Assembly: GCF_031851795.1 (NCBI RefSeq)
Contig: NZ_CP134696.1
Span: forward strand, 7,378,001-7,442,000
Direction of reading: 5' to 3'
Length of the DNA stretch: 64,000 nt
From: Pontibacter sp. G13
Lineage (GTDB): Bacteria; Bacteroidota; Bacteroidia; J057
Both the position numbers and the translations under genes were made by a program. Below the pieces are notes generated by a model that saw nothing but the letters and a program-made list of their open reading frames with translations, did no database searches and was not told the origin of the DNA. This document shows, piece after piece, positions 35,351-43,608 of the stretch. How positions within the stretch are numbered: position 1 is the stretch's first letter; each line of letters opens with the position of its first letter.

Positions 35351-36736
35351 ATGCTCGCTGAACTCAAGCGGATACCAGACCTCACCGAAGTTCCGGAGGA
35401 ACAGCTCCAATGGCTCCTCGATCATGCCGAGGAGATGGAGTATGCCGAGGGCGACACGCTTTTCCAACGGGGCGATCCCATCGACTGGGCGCATTTCATC
35501 ATTTCGGGGGGATTTCATGTCAAGATCATCCAGCAGGGACAGTCGCAGATTGTCGGACATTTCAAGGCACCGCTCATCACGGGGAATCTTCCGTACTCAC
35601 GGGCGACGAGTGCTTTTGGAGTGGCTTCGGCGTATTTGCCGTCCAAGGCTTACCGGCTGCACAAATCCCACTTCCGAGAGATGATCCACGATCATCACGA
35701 GCTGACCACGGCGCTAGTTCACAATATGACCTCGCGGGTGCGGGAATTCACCAAAACCCAGCAGCAAAGCGAAAAGATGGTGGCGCTCGGCAAGCTGTCC
35801 GCAGGATTGGCGCACGAACTCAACAACCCCGCTTCGGCACTTGCCCGCCATGCCGAGACCCTCAAGACGGAATTCACCTCGTTGTCCAAGGATGTCCCAG
35901 CGGTAGCCGCCATTGGGCTGAAACCAGAACATTGGGATGCCATGGCTCAGTGGATTGCCCAACATACCGAATCTCCGGCAGACGAGAGCTTGTCCCTCAT
36001 GGAGCGTTCAGATCGCGAAGACGCCATCGCGGATATTCTGGAGGAACATGGCGTGGAGGATGGCTATGAATATTCGGATATGCTGGTCGGCTATTCCGTC
36101 TCGCCGGAGGAATTGGAAGGAATCGCCACCAAAATCGACGATACGCATTTTCCGCTGGTGATCAAATGGCTGGCGGGTCATCTTCACATGCACAGATTGG
36201 TGCGGGAAATGGAAACCGCCTCCGAGCGGATCTCCACCTTGGTGGATTCCATCAAGTCGTACTCTCACATGGACCGCGCCAATGACTTCGAGCCGGTTTC
36301 GCTGGTGGACAACATCAACAGCACCTTGACCATGCTCAACCACAAGCTCCGCAAACAACAAGTGCAGGTGGATTGGCAGGTGGAGGGTACACTTCCTCCA
36401 GTGGAAGCGCGCGCCGGGCAATTGAGTCAAGTATGGACCAACCTGATCGACAATGCCATCGACGCAATGCCCGACGGCGGCACCCTCACCTTGCAGGGCA
36501 ATCACGAGGGCGAATATGTCACCATGCGCGTGATAGATTCTGGAGCAGGTATTCCGGATGATGTGATGGATCGTATATTTGAACCGTTTTACACGACCAA
36601 AGGAATCGGGGAAGGCTCCGGGCTTGGACTTGATATTGTGGACAAGATCGTACGCGACCATCAGGCGGAGATCCAGGTGACTTCCCAGCCCGGCCGGACC
36701 GAATTTTTCCTGTGTTTCCCTATTCGCAGAACCTGA
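35351..36736 (+). CDS. Histidine kinase with N-terminal cyclic-nucleotide-binding domain
   Basis: 461 residues, soluble. Residues 1-130 form a Crp-type cNMP-binding domain (YAEGDTLFQRGDPIDWAHFIISGGFHVKI). The kinase core follows: the phospho-accepting His in LSAGLAHELNNPASALARH near residue 155, an asparagine box WTNLIDNAIDAM, GAGIPDDVMDRIFEPFYTTK and GEGSGLGLDIVDKI. It starts 10 bp after an in-frame stop region and is followed after 16 bp by a receiver-flavoprotein fusion, its likely partner. The ligand and signal are unknown; a redox signal is plausible from the partner. Confidence 0.88.
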   Translation: MLAELKRIPDLTEVPEEQLQWLLDHAEEMEYAEGDTLFQRGDPIDWAHFIISGGFHVKIIQQGQSQIVGHFKAPLITGNLPYSRATSAFGVASAYLPSKAYRLHKSHFREMIHDHHELTTALVHNMTSRVREFTKTQQQSEKMVALGKLSAGLAHELNNPASALARHAETLKTEFTSLSKDVPAVAAIGLKPEHWDAMAQWIAQHTESPADESLSLMERSDREDAIADILEEHGVEDGYEYSDMLVGYSVSPEELEGIATKIDDTHFPLVIKWLAGHLHMHRLVREMETASERISTLVDSIKSYSHMDRANDFEPVSLVDNINSTLTMLNHKLRKQQVQVDWQVEGTLPPVEARAGQLSQVWTNLIDNAIDAMPDGGTLTLQGNHEGEYVTMRVIDSGAGIPDDVMDRIFEPFYTTKGIGEGSGLGLDIVDKIVRDHQAEIQVTSQPGRTEFFLCFPIRRT

Positions 36737-36752
36737 CAATCGCCTTGTATAT

Positions 36753-38408
36753 ATGGCAAAACCCATCCTCTTCACTATCGACGACGATCCGCAGGTGGCC
36801 TCGGCCATTCAATCAGACCTGCGCAAGCAATACCGAAAGGAGTATCGGATCATGAGCACCACCAGCGCCCATGAAGCGCTGGAAACCCTCAAGGAACTCA
36901 AGGCTAGGGGCGATAATGTTGCGCTACTCCTGTCGGATCAGCGCATGCCCGAGATGCTTGGCGTGGATTTTCTGGAACAGGCACAGGTGTACTTCCCGCA
37001 GGCCAAGCGAGTGTTGCTGACCGCCTATTCGGATATCGAGGCCGCGATCAAGGCCATCAACGAGGTGCAGCTCGACTATTACCTCACCAAGCCTTGGGAC
37101 CCGCCACACGAAAAGCTCTATCCGATCATCGATGACCTATTGGCGGATTGGCAGGCCAATTCTGTCCAAAGTTCAGGACTACGGGTGATTGGATATCCTT
37201 TCTCGCCTCAATCTCACAAGATCAAGGATTTCCTTGCGGGAAATATGATCCCTTATCAATGGCTGGATATCCACGAGGAGGAGACACAGACCCTGCTGTC
37301 TATTCACGATGCACAGGAAGCTCCCATGCCGATGGTGATGTTTCCAGATGGAAGCTATGAGTCCAATCCCACCATTCCACAGGTAGCTGCCAAGGTGGGG
37401 ATGACCGGAACCGCTTCGGCTGATATGTACGATGTCGCGATTATCGGTGCAGGGCCTGCAGGTCTGGCGGCAGCGGTATATGGTGGCTCCGAAGGACTGA
37501 AGACTTTGCTTGTCGAAAAACGCGCACCGGGTGGCCAGGCAGGAACCAGTTCCCGCATCGAAAACTATCTGGGCTTCCCGAAAGGATTGAGTGGCTCAGA
37601 TCTGGCGAGAAGGGCGATTACGCAGGCTACGCGGTTTGGCGTGGAGTTTCTCGCGCCTCAGGAAGTGAAGGAAATCGAACTGAGTGGTCCTTACAAGATT
37701 TTGCATCTAGAGGACGGTTCCAAGGTGAATACCCGATCTGTGGTGGTGACTACGGGGGTGGATTATCGCCGTCATCCAGCGCCGGGTGTTGAACAATTTT
37801 CCGGAGCGGGCATTTATTATGGAGCAGCAAGTACAGAAGCTTCTTCCTGCAAATCCCAACCTGTCTTTGTGGTCGGTGGCGGTAATTCCGCGGGTCAAGC
37901 AGCTGTGTATCTCTCGAGATTCGCAGCGAAAGTCTCCATTGTGATTCGCCGTCAGGACCTATCGAGTACAATGTCCCAATATTTGATTGACCAAATCGCG
38001 GATATTGAAAACATCGAGTTGGTTCCCCGTACCGAAATCATCGAAGCGAAAGGCGATGAGCGTCTGACGGACTTGGTACTTCGGAATATGGATACCGAGG
38101 CGGTCAGGAATGAAACTGCCGGGGCCTTGTTCATCTTTATTGGTGCTCGGCCTTATACTGAATGGTTGGGCGATCTGGTGATTCGTGATCAGAAAGGATT
38201 CGTGGAAACCGGATTCAAGCTCAAGCAAAAATCAGATTTCGGGCATAGATGGCATGATAGCCGTGAACCCCTCATGCTGGAGACCAGCCAGCCGGGCATT
38301 TTCGCGGCGGGTGATGTCAGGTCAGGGGCGATGAACCGAGTTGCTTCGGCGGTCGGGGAAGGAGCCATGGCAATCAAATTTGTGCACGAATATCTGGCGA
38401 TGTCCTGA
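36753..38408 (+). CDS. Response regulator fused to thioredoxin-reductase-like FAD protein
   Basis: 551 residues. The receiver domain (about 1-125) has FTIDDDPQV, the Asp in LLLSDQRMPEMLG, the TAYSD segment and YYLTKPW. A glutaredoxin-like middle (about 140-215) has YPFSPQSHKIKDFL, with no Cys-x-x-Cys. The C-terminal part has the FAD motif VAIIGAGPAGLAAAVYGGSEG and the NADPH motif VFVVGGGNSAGQAAVYL. The usual redox CxxC of thioredoxin reductase is replaced by YGAAS within GIYYGAASTEASSCKS, so it cannot reduce thioredoxin in the normal way. It pairs with the kinase 16 bp upstream. Confidence 0.88.
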   Translation: MAKPILFTIDDDPQVASAIQSDLRKQYRKEYRIMSTTSAHEALETLKELKARGDNVALLLSDQRMPEMLGVDFLEQAQVYFPQAKRVLLTAYSDIEAAIKAINEVQLDYYLTKPWDPPHEKLYPIIDDLLADWQANSVQSSGLRVIGYPFSPQSHKIKDFLAGNMIPYQWLDIHEEETQTLLSIHDAQEAPMPMVMFPDGSYESNPTIPQVAAKVGMTGTASADMYDVAIIGAGPAGLAAAVYGGSEGLKTLLVEKRAPGGQAGTSSRIENYLGFPKGLSGSDLARRAITQATRFGVEFLAPQEVKEIELSGPYKILHLEDGSKVNTRSVVVTTGVDYRRHPAPGVEQFSGAGIYYGAASTEASSCKSQPVFVVGGGNSAGQAAVYLSRFAAKVSIVIRRQDLSSTMSQYLIDQIADIENIELVPRTEIIEAKGDERLTDLVLRNMDTEAVRNETAGALFIFIGARPYTEWLGDLVIRDQKGFVETGFKLKQKSDFGHRWHDSREPLMLETSQPGIFAAGDVRSGAMNRVASAVGEGAMAIKFVHEYLAMS

Positions 38409-38519
38409 TCGGGGACAGGTGAAAATCGAATCGTGGGAAATTATTTCAAGGAAAAAACGGTTGATCCATCAATTTTACCCGAATTTTCCGCAATTCGACC
38501 CAAATCGGGCCCCAAAGGA

Positions 38520-38551
38520 TTGAGACTTGTCGGAAACTTGTCGTAGCTTCG
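38520..38551 (+). promoter_or_regulatory. Candidate promoter of the DEAD-box helicase gene
   Basis: TTG at 38520-38522 and TAGCTTCG at 38544-38551, spaced by 21 bp, resemble the Bacteroidota -33/-7 pattern (TAnnTTTG with one change). It lies about 100 bp before the ATG, leaving a 5' leader typical of cold-inducible RNA helicase genes. Confidence 0.4.
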
Positions 38552-38649
38552 CGGCTTGTCGTGGATGATGCATTCATCCGAGAGAGTCCGGGCGCAAAAC
38601 CCTACGGTGGGGTGATAGGCGCTCGAGCGATACAGACGAAACATACTTT

Positions 38650-40467
38650 ATGACATTATTTGAAGAAACGGGACTGAAGGAAGACATTGTCAAAGCAGTC
38701 ACGGATTTGGGATTCGAGCGTCCTACACCCATTCAGGAGAAATCGATTCCCCACATCTTGGAGTCAGACCAGGATTTGGTGGCTTTTGCACAGACAGGTA
38801 CTGGTAAGACGGCTGCGTTTAGCCTACCTGTTCTCCACAAAATTGACCCGGAAGTAAGAGAGATCCAGGCGTTGGTTCTCTGTCCCACCCGGGAATTGGC
38901 CTTGCAGATTCATCGGGACGTCGAGTCCTTCACCAAGTATATGCCAGTCCGTGCGACTGCTGTATATGGTGGTGCTAGCATCGAGCAACAGATTCGTCAG
39001 ATTCGCCGTGGTACACACATGGTAGTGGGTACTCCCGGTCGAGTTCGCGACTTGCTTCGTAGAGGAGTCCTCAATTTCGAGGGCATCAGATTCCTCATTC
39101 TGGATGAGGCCGACGAAATGCTGACCATGGGATTCAAGGACGAGCTTGACTTGATCCTTTCCGAGGTCAACGAAGAGCGTCAGACGTTGCTGTTCTCCGC
39201 AACGATGCCGCCCGAATTGGACCGGATCGCTTCCCAATACATGGAAGATCCTGCTAAGATTACGACTGGAAAGCGCAACATGAGTGCTGATACGGTTACT
39301 CACCAGTTCTCTGTCGTTCATCGCGATGACAGATACGAGGCGTTGAAGCGTTACGCAGATATTCACCCCGGTATCTATGGGATCGTCTTTTGCCGTACCC
39401 GGAATGATACCAAGGAAGTGGCCGATCGTTTGGCCCATGACGGCTACTCTGCCGACGCATTGCACGGGGATCTTTCCCAGGCGCAGCGTGATCATGTCAT
39501 GAACCGCTTCCGCAAAAGACAACTCCAGATTTTGGTGGCAACTGACGTGGCGGCTCGTGGTTTGGATATCCAAAACTTGACCCACGTCATCAACATGGGC
39601 TTCCCGGATGATCCGGAAGTATATGTTCACCGTTCTGGCCGTACCGGTCGTGCCGGAAACGAGGGAGAGGCGATGTCTATCCTGACACCGCGTGATACCC
39701 GTCGTATCCGCATGCTGGAGCGCATGATGAAAAAAGAGTTCCAGCGTCTCCCAATCGCTACAGGTGAGGAGATCTGCGAACGTCAGCTCTTCCACTTTAT
39801 CGACAAAGTGAAAGAGGTGGAAATCAACGAGGAGCAAATCGCCAACTTCCTGCCTGCTGTGGAGGAATCCTTGGCTGAATTGTCTCGTGAGGAACTCATC
39901 AAGAAATTCGTTTCCATCGAGTTCAACCGATTCTTGGAATACTACGATGGAGCACGTGACTTGAACGAGAAGCGTCGTCGTGGAGATCGTGATCGCGACC
40001 GTGATCGCAGAGATCGTTACGACCGTCGTGATCGCGATGATCGTGGAGACCGTGGAGGAAGAAGAGAGCGTTTCGAGCGTGATCGCAGTGCTGATTTCTC
40101 CCGCTTCTACATCAATGTAGGTTCCAAGCAGGAGCTCGATCCGAAGAAATTGATCCGCTTGATCAACGATCGACCAGAGATCCGCAAAGCAGAGATTGGC
40201 CGCATTGAGATTCTTCGCAAATTCTCCTTCTTCGAGTTGGAGAAGCGCTTCGAATCTGAAGTGGTGGACGCCTTCAACGGTACAGACTTCGAAGGGACGC
40301 CTATCGTGGTGGAAATCACGAAGGATGGTCCTAAGCCAAGTTCACATGGTGGCCGCAGTGGCGGTGGTCGTGGACGTGGTCGCGGAGATTACCGTGGCGG
40401 ACGCGATCGCAGAGGCGGTGGTGGTGGAGGACGACGTCGTCGCCATCAGGATGCTGGATTTGCATGA
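38650..40467 (+). CDS. DEAD-box ATP-dependent RNA helicase with DbpA-type RNA-binding domain
   Basis: 605 residues. The helicase core has the Q motif (FERPTPIQEKSIP), AQTGTGKTAAF, PTRELALQI, the VLDEADEM-type box (LILDEADEMLTMGF), SATMP, ARGLDIQ and HRSGRTGRAG. After a charged Arg/Asp-rich linker (RDRDRRDRYDRRDRDD) comes a DbpA RNA-binding domain (FSRFYINVGSKQELDPKKL) and a glycine-arginine tail (GGRSGGGRGRGRGDYRGG). This layout matches the DeaD/CsdA helicases that act in ribosome assembly and mRNA turnover, especially in the cold. A strong terminator follows. Confidence 0.95.
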   Translation: MTLFEETGLKEDIVKAVTDLGFERPTPIQEKSIPHILESDQDLVAFAQTGTGKTAAFSLPVLHKIDPEVREIQALVLCPTRELALQIHRDVESFTKYMPVRATAVYGGASIEQQIRQIRRGTHMVVGTPGRVRDLLRRGVLNFEGIRFLILDEADEMLTMGFKDELDLILSEVNEERQTLLFSATMPPELDRIASQYMEDPAKITTGKRNMSADTVTHQFSVVHRDDRYEALKRYADIHPGIYGIVFCRTRNDTKEVADRLAHDGYSADALHGDLSQAQRDHVMNRFRKRQLQILVATDVAARGLDIQNLTHVINMGFPDDPEVYVHRSGRTGRAGNEGEAMSILTPRDTRRIRMLERMMKKEFQRLPIATGEEICERQLFHFIDKVKEVEINEEQIANFLPAVEESLAELSREELIKKFVSIEFNRFLEYYDGARDLNEKRRRGDRDRDRDRRDRYDRRDRDDRGDRGGRRERFERDRSADFSRFYINVGSKQELDPKKLIRLINDRPEIRKAEIGRIEILRKFSFFELEKRFESEVVDAFNGTDFEGTPIVVEITKDGPKPSSHGGRSGGGRGRGRGDYRGGRDRRGGGGGGRRRRHQDAGFA

Positions 40468-40488
40468 TCCTAGCCTCAAGATATTCAA

Positions 40489-40523
40489 AGGCCGATGTGG
40501 AGTGTCCACATCGGCCTTTTTTT
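40489..40523 (+). terminator. Rho-independent terminator after the helicase gene
   Basis: A 13-bp perfect stem, AGGCCGATGTGGA (40489-40501) with TCCACATCGGCCT (40505-40517), 3-bp loop GTG, followed by a run of Ts. Confidence 0.92.
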
Positions 40524-40576
40524 GTGGCTTGGTTTTGATTGGAACAATGGCCATTTTATCTACAAATAAGGTGCGT

Positions 40577-40831
40577 ATGTTTTCTGTTTCTATTTCCGAA
40601 TTCAGGAGCAACCTGAAAAGCTATTTTGACAGAATCATTGAGAATGAGGAAGTTTTGGTTATCCCACGAGGCAAAGATGATGGCGTGGTGATCATGCCCT
40701 TGTCAGAATATAACGCGATGAAAACCACTGAATACTTATTGTCTGCAAAAGCGAATGAGGTCTGGTTGGATGAATCCATTGCTCAGTACAAGTCAGGAAA
40801 GACGATCACCATTGATGAGCTGGGAGAATGA
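40577..40831 (+). CDS. Phd/YefM-family antitoxin
   Basis: 84 residues: MFSVSISEFRSNLKSYFDRIIENEEVLVI, then VVIMPLSEYNAMKTTEYLL, the standard YefM fold of DNA-binding antitoxins. The C-terminus (LDESIAQYKSGKTITIDELGE) is the toxin-neutralising tail. The ATG at 40577 gives the conserved N-terminus; the frame is open upstream into the helicase region. Its stop overlaps the toxin start by four bases (ATGA). It should still repress its own promoter, but its toxin gene is broken. Confidence 0.9.
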   Translation: MFSVSISEFRSNLKSYFDRIIENEEVLVIPRGKDDGVVIMPLSEYNAMKTTEYLLSAKANEVWLDESIAQYKSGKTITIDELGE

Positions 40832-41085
40832 GGTACACGTTCACCCAGCATGCATGGAATGATTATCTACATGGGTAGAATCATGACAAGAAGATTCTCA
40901 AGCGAATTAATGCGCTTTTGAAGGACATTGCTCGAAATCCGATTGAGGGGATAGGGAAGCCAGGATTTCTCAAGCATAAGTACGCTGGGTACTTGTCAAG
41001 AAGAATCAGTGGTGAACACAGATTGATATACACCTATTCTGAAACTGAGATAGTCATCATTGCCTGTAGGTTTCACTATCAATGA
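40828..41085 (+). pseudogene. YoeB/Txe-family mRNA interferase toxin, interrupted by an in-frame stop
   Basis: Reading from the ATG at 40828 gives MRYTFTQHAWNDYLHG, a TAG stop (codon 17, 40876-40878), then NHDKKILKRINALLKDIARN and the complete YoeB remainder ending in EHRLIYTYSE and VIIACRFHYQ at TGA 41085. In intact homologues the site reads Trp-Gln, so a CAG to TAG change with TGG to GGG would explain it. The key active-site region (RRISGEHRLIY) and terminal HYQ are kept, so the loss looks recent. Alternatives are a sequencing error or re-initiation downstream, but no in-frame ATG follows the stop. Confidence 0.85.
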
Positions 41086-41106
41086 AAGGAAATAGCCCCT
41101 TGAAAT

Positions 41107-41337
41107 GAGGTGCGGCTGCTTGCGGCGGTGTAAGGGATAGGAGGGACGAGCCTTCAGGCGAGGTCCACGCCCAGTGGCATTTCTATGATTGAGCAATCTT
41201 TGTATGGGCGCCTCACTGGGGAAAAGCTCGCTTCAAATGGGTGTGGACGGGAGCGACAGCGGACTCCCGGATAGCCCGGCCCGGCGACATGCATGCCAAG
41301 GGCTCTCCTTCCAGTATTCACGCCGGGATACACCCCA
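41107..41337 (-). repeat. Dispersed hairpin-cored element, copy E (about 230 bp)
   Basis: On the minus strand it reads GGGGTGTATCCCGGCGTG, then the shared landmarks TTGGCATGCATGTCGCCGGG and CGCTGTCGCTCC, and ends near TTACACCGCCGCAAG. The central inverted repeat is larger than in A and B: GTCCACGCCCA (41163-41173) with TGGGTGTGGAC (41238-41248). Inside it, a nested CCCAGTG / CACTGGG pair lies at 41170 and 41214. The rest of the 429-bp gap to the next gene is unremarkable. Confidence 0.7.
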
Positions 41338-41514
41338 ATCCAGATTGAGTTCCTTATAAAATGAAAAATTACGGAAACGGATGCCATGATGGTTTGCCGG
41401 TAGTTTTCCTCGATGTAAAGGTTCGATGAATTCTGCGAAACTGGCTAGCGAATGATCTGGCCAATCCGTACTTTGCGGTACTATGAATGATTGAATCTTG
41501 ACCCAAATTTGTAC

Positions 41515-42207
41515 ATGAACAAGATTGCAGTAATTGGACCTGAGAATCGGCGGAAAGAGGTGTTTTCGCGATTGCCGGAATTGAAGCTCGCATATACGGG
41601 CGAAGAACTTCCCGATGCGGAGACCCTGAGTGGGATGGATCTGGTGCTAGACTTGGATTTGGATGAGGTGCCTCAGCGATTGGCTTCCTATGCGCCCATT
41701 CAGGATCTGATCGTGGTGGGGGCGGCCGTCAAGCAGTCCCTTGCCCAAATGGTATTTCAAATGGAATTGCCGCCTGCCTGCACCCTCGTAGGCTGGAATT
41801 CGCTCCCGACTTTCATCAACAAGGAAAAATGGGAGTGCAGCCTATTTGAATCTTCGGACCGTCTAGTGGTTCAGGAAGCCTTGGGTTCCCTGGGCATAGA
41901 GGTGGAGTGGGTCGAGGATCGCGTCGGGATGGTCACGCCCCGGATTCTGGCTATGATCATCAATGAAGCCTGCGTCGTGATCAAGGAAGGAACTGCAAGT
42001 ATTCCCGATATCGATCAAGCCATGCGATTGGGGACCAATTATCCGTTGGGTCCGTTGGAGTGGGCAGACAAGATCGGCATTGCCCATGTGCATGATGTCT
42101 TGGCCAATCTGCGAGAGGATACCGGAGATGGTCGGTACAAGATTGCGCCATTGCTCAAGGACTACATGCACAGAGGGAAGACCTTTTACCCTTCAGAACC
42201 GGCCTGA
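41515..42207 (+). CDS. 3-hydroxyacyl-CoA dehydrogenase-family protein
   Basis: 230 residues. The C-terminal half is the 3-hydroxyacyl-CoA dehydrogenase C-domain: DRVGMVTPRILAMIINEACVVIKEGTASIPDIDQAMRLGTNYPLGPLEWADKIG. The N-terminal half is shorter than the usual NAD-binding domain and starts KIAVIGPENRRKEV, lacking the GxGxxG loop, so NAD binding is doubtful. The family acts in beta-oxidation or butyrate-type metabolism. The start at 41515 (MNKIAVIGPE) is used; the frame opens 8 codons upstream at TTG. It overlaps the convergent nuclease gene by 22 bp. Confidence 0.82.
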   Translation: MNKIAVIGPENRRKEVFSRLPELKLAYTGEELPDAETLSGMDLVLDLDLDEVPQRLASYAPIQDLIVVGAAVKQSLAQMVFQMELPPACTLVGWNSLPTFINKEKWECSLFESSDRLVVQEALGSLGIEVEWVEDRVGMVTPRILAMIINEACVVIKEGTASIPDIDQAMRLGTNYPLGPLEWADKIGIAHVHDVLANLREDTGDGRYKIAPLLKDYMHRGKTFYPSEPA

Positions 42208-43046
42208 TGCAGGTCTATGACATTTCTTAATTCATTGAGGGCTTTGCGAATGCGGGATTCCGGCACTTGGACTTCCCGCAGCAATTCCTCATTGCCTTCC
42301 ACTTGCCTGCACAGGACATAATCCATCTTCAGGAGCCTATTTTTCTCCGCTTTTGTCAGGGTACTCAAAACCGTAATCGGGTAGAGGCAGGAATCGTCGA
42401 TCATCTGGCGGAGGTTGCCCTGTGCGGGATAATTCCATGAGATCAATTTGAGGTTGGCGCAGGTCCCATACCGGATCGCGTCCCCAGTGAAGGATGCATT
42501 GGTCACGATCCAGCCTTCATAGGAATGGATTCCTTGGGGCTTCTCCTGTTCCCAAGCTGCCTTCAGGTCTTGAAAGCGGGAGTGAATGTAGAGCGCCACT
42601 TTCACGTCGACTTTCTTGTTGAGGGTATTCCCGAATTTACATTCGATGGATATCCGTTTCCCTTTTTGGTCGCCCAGCACGTCCACTTCGTGGGGAACAC
42701 ATTTCCCTTCCACGATAACCCCAGTCTGGACGTCCCAGCCCACTTCCCGCAGCAGCTCTCCCACAAATTTCTCGAAAGGATATCCGGTGGGTCCCAACTC
42801 CTGAATGGCGCGCTTGAGCTTGAACCGAGCCGCAGAGGGCTTGGAAAGCTTCTTGAGCATCTGGTGAGTCCATTGGTGGATTCGCTTGCTTGAGGTGCCC
42901 GGTTGTACCTTTTGGGAGATGTGTTGAACGACCATTTCCACGATTTCATGATCTGCACCGGATCTGGTGAGTGATTCTCGGAGTTTGTCCGGGGAAAAGG
43001 GAATGAGTTGTCCGGAAGTTTTTTTGATCAGGATGGAATCCTTCAT
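42186..43046 (-). CDS. ATP-cone domain fused to a PD-(D/E)XK (Mrr-like) nuclease
   Basis: 286 residues. Residues 1-85 resemble the ATP-cone (LIKKTSGQLIPFSPDKLRESLTRSGADHEIVEMVV), a nucleotide-sensing module of ribonucleotide reductases and NrdR. The middle is a restriction-endonuclease-type core: PFEKFVGELLREVGWDV, HEVDVLGDQKGKRISIECKF (Asp and Glu-x-Lys). The C-terminus is helical. I infer a DNA nuclease gated by ATP/dATP. This fusion is found in other bacteria with no settled function. It is transcribed away from the ilv leader. Confidence 0.8.
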   Translation of the reverse strand: MKDSILIKKTSGQLIPFSPDKLRESLTRSGADHEIVEMVVQHISQKVQPGTSSKRIHQWTHQMLKKLSKPSAARFKLKRAIQELGPTGYPFEKFVGELLREVGWDVQTGVIVEGKCVPHEVDVLGDQKGKRISIECKFGNTLNKKVDVKVALYIHSRFQDLKAAWEQEKPQGIHSYEGWIVTNASFTGDAIRYGTCANLKLISWNYPAQGNLRQMIDDSCLYPITVLSTLTKAEKNRLLKMDYVLCRQVEGNEELLREVQVPESRIRKALNELRNVIDLHQAGSEG

Positions 43047-43370
43047 GAAAATATCTGTGAAGCGGTTAGGAGGAGTAGGGGAGATGTCACTTGAGTGTGA
43101 TCTGATTGGGTTATTTCCCTATGTGGGAAAGGTATCTGGGTGTTATGGTTGTGTTTTTTGGAAATGGTCTGTCTTTTGCGCTGAAATAAACACGTTGTTG
43201 GTTTTTATGGGTGAGGTTTGAGGAATTAATGCTGATTATGTGTCCTTTTTAAAGGATTCTTACCAAAGAGTCCGATTCCTTGACAAATTACTTGAAAAAG
43301 TAAAAAAATATTGAAAATATCTTGGAGGGAATGGAAAAGGTTTCCATATTTGAAACAGAAAGACGAGAAC
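43047..43370. promoter_or_regulatory. Intergenic region with candidate ilv promoter
   Basis: A 324-bp AT-rich gap. A possible ilv promoter is TTG at 43292-43294 and TATCTTGG at 43318-43325, spaced by 23 bp. No other feature was recognised. Confidence 0.45.
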
Positions 43371-43436
43371 ATGCAAACATTGCAAATCATTATCATTCGA
43401 ATTCTACTGGTGGTGCTGCTAGTGCCGTCGGAGTGA
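43371..43436 (+). CDS. ilvL: Branched-chain amino acid operon leader peptide
   Basis: ATG at 43371, TGA at 43434-43436, 21 residues: MQTLQIIIIRILLVVLLVPSE. Residues 6-18 contain 12 Ile, Leu or Val codons and one Arg, so translation speed depends on the supply of all three branched-chain amino acids, as in the ilvGMEDA leader of Escherichia coli. It lies ahead of ilvE-D-B-N-C and directly before the attenuator. It is not expected to act as a protein. Confidence 0.93.
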   Translation: MQTLQIIIIRILLVVLLVPSE

Positions 43437-43497
43437 GAATGGTTTGCCCAAAATACACAAAGCCAAGCCATTCTCGCGAACGAGAATGGCTTTTTTG
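43435..43497 (+). promoter_or_regulatory. ilv attenuator: antiterminator segment and terminator hairpin
   Basis: The terminator stem AGCCATTCTCG (43466-43476) pairs with CGAGAATGGCT (43481-43491) across a CGAA tetraloop and is followed by TTTTTT. The segment GAGAATGG at 43435-43442 repeats the 3' arm exactly, so it can instead pair with CCATTCTC (43468-43475) and block the terminator. It overlaps the leader stop codon. A ribosome stalled in the Ile/Leu/Val run leaves it free (read-through); a ribosome reaching the stop covers it (termination). Confidence 0.93.
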
Positions 43498-43608
43498 TTA
43501 ACCAATAGGCTTTTCGGGAGTTGGGAAGATTTCCCATTACCACAACCACACAAGTGTACTGCGACTGAATTTTCATTAAAGGGCTAATAGGCGTTATCGC
43601 ATTTGATC

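Noticed and set aside
41107-41337. Insertion sequence remnant
   Set aside because: No transposase fragment or target duplication could be recognised; it fits the dispersed repeat family instead.
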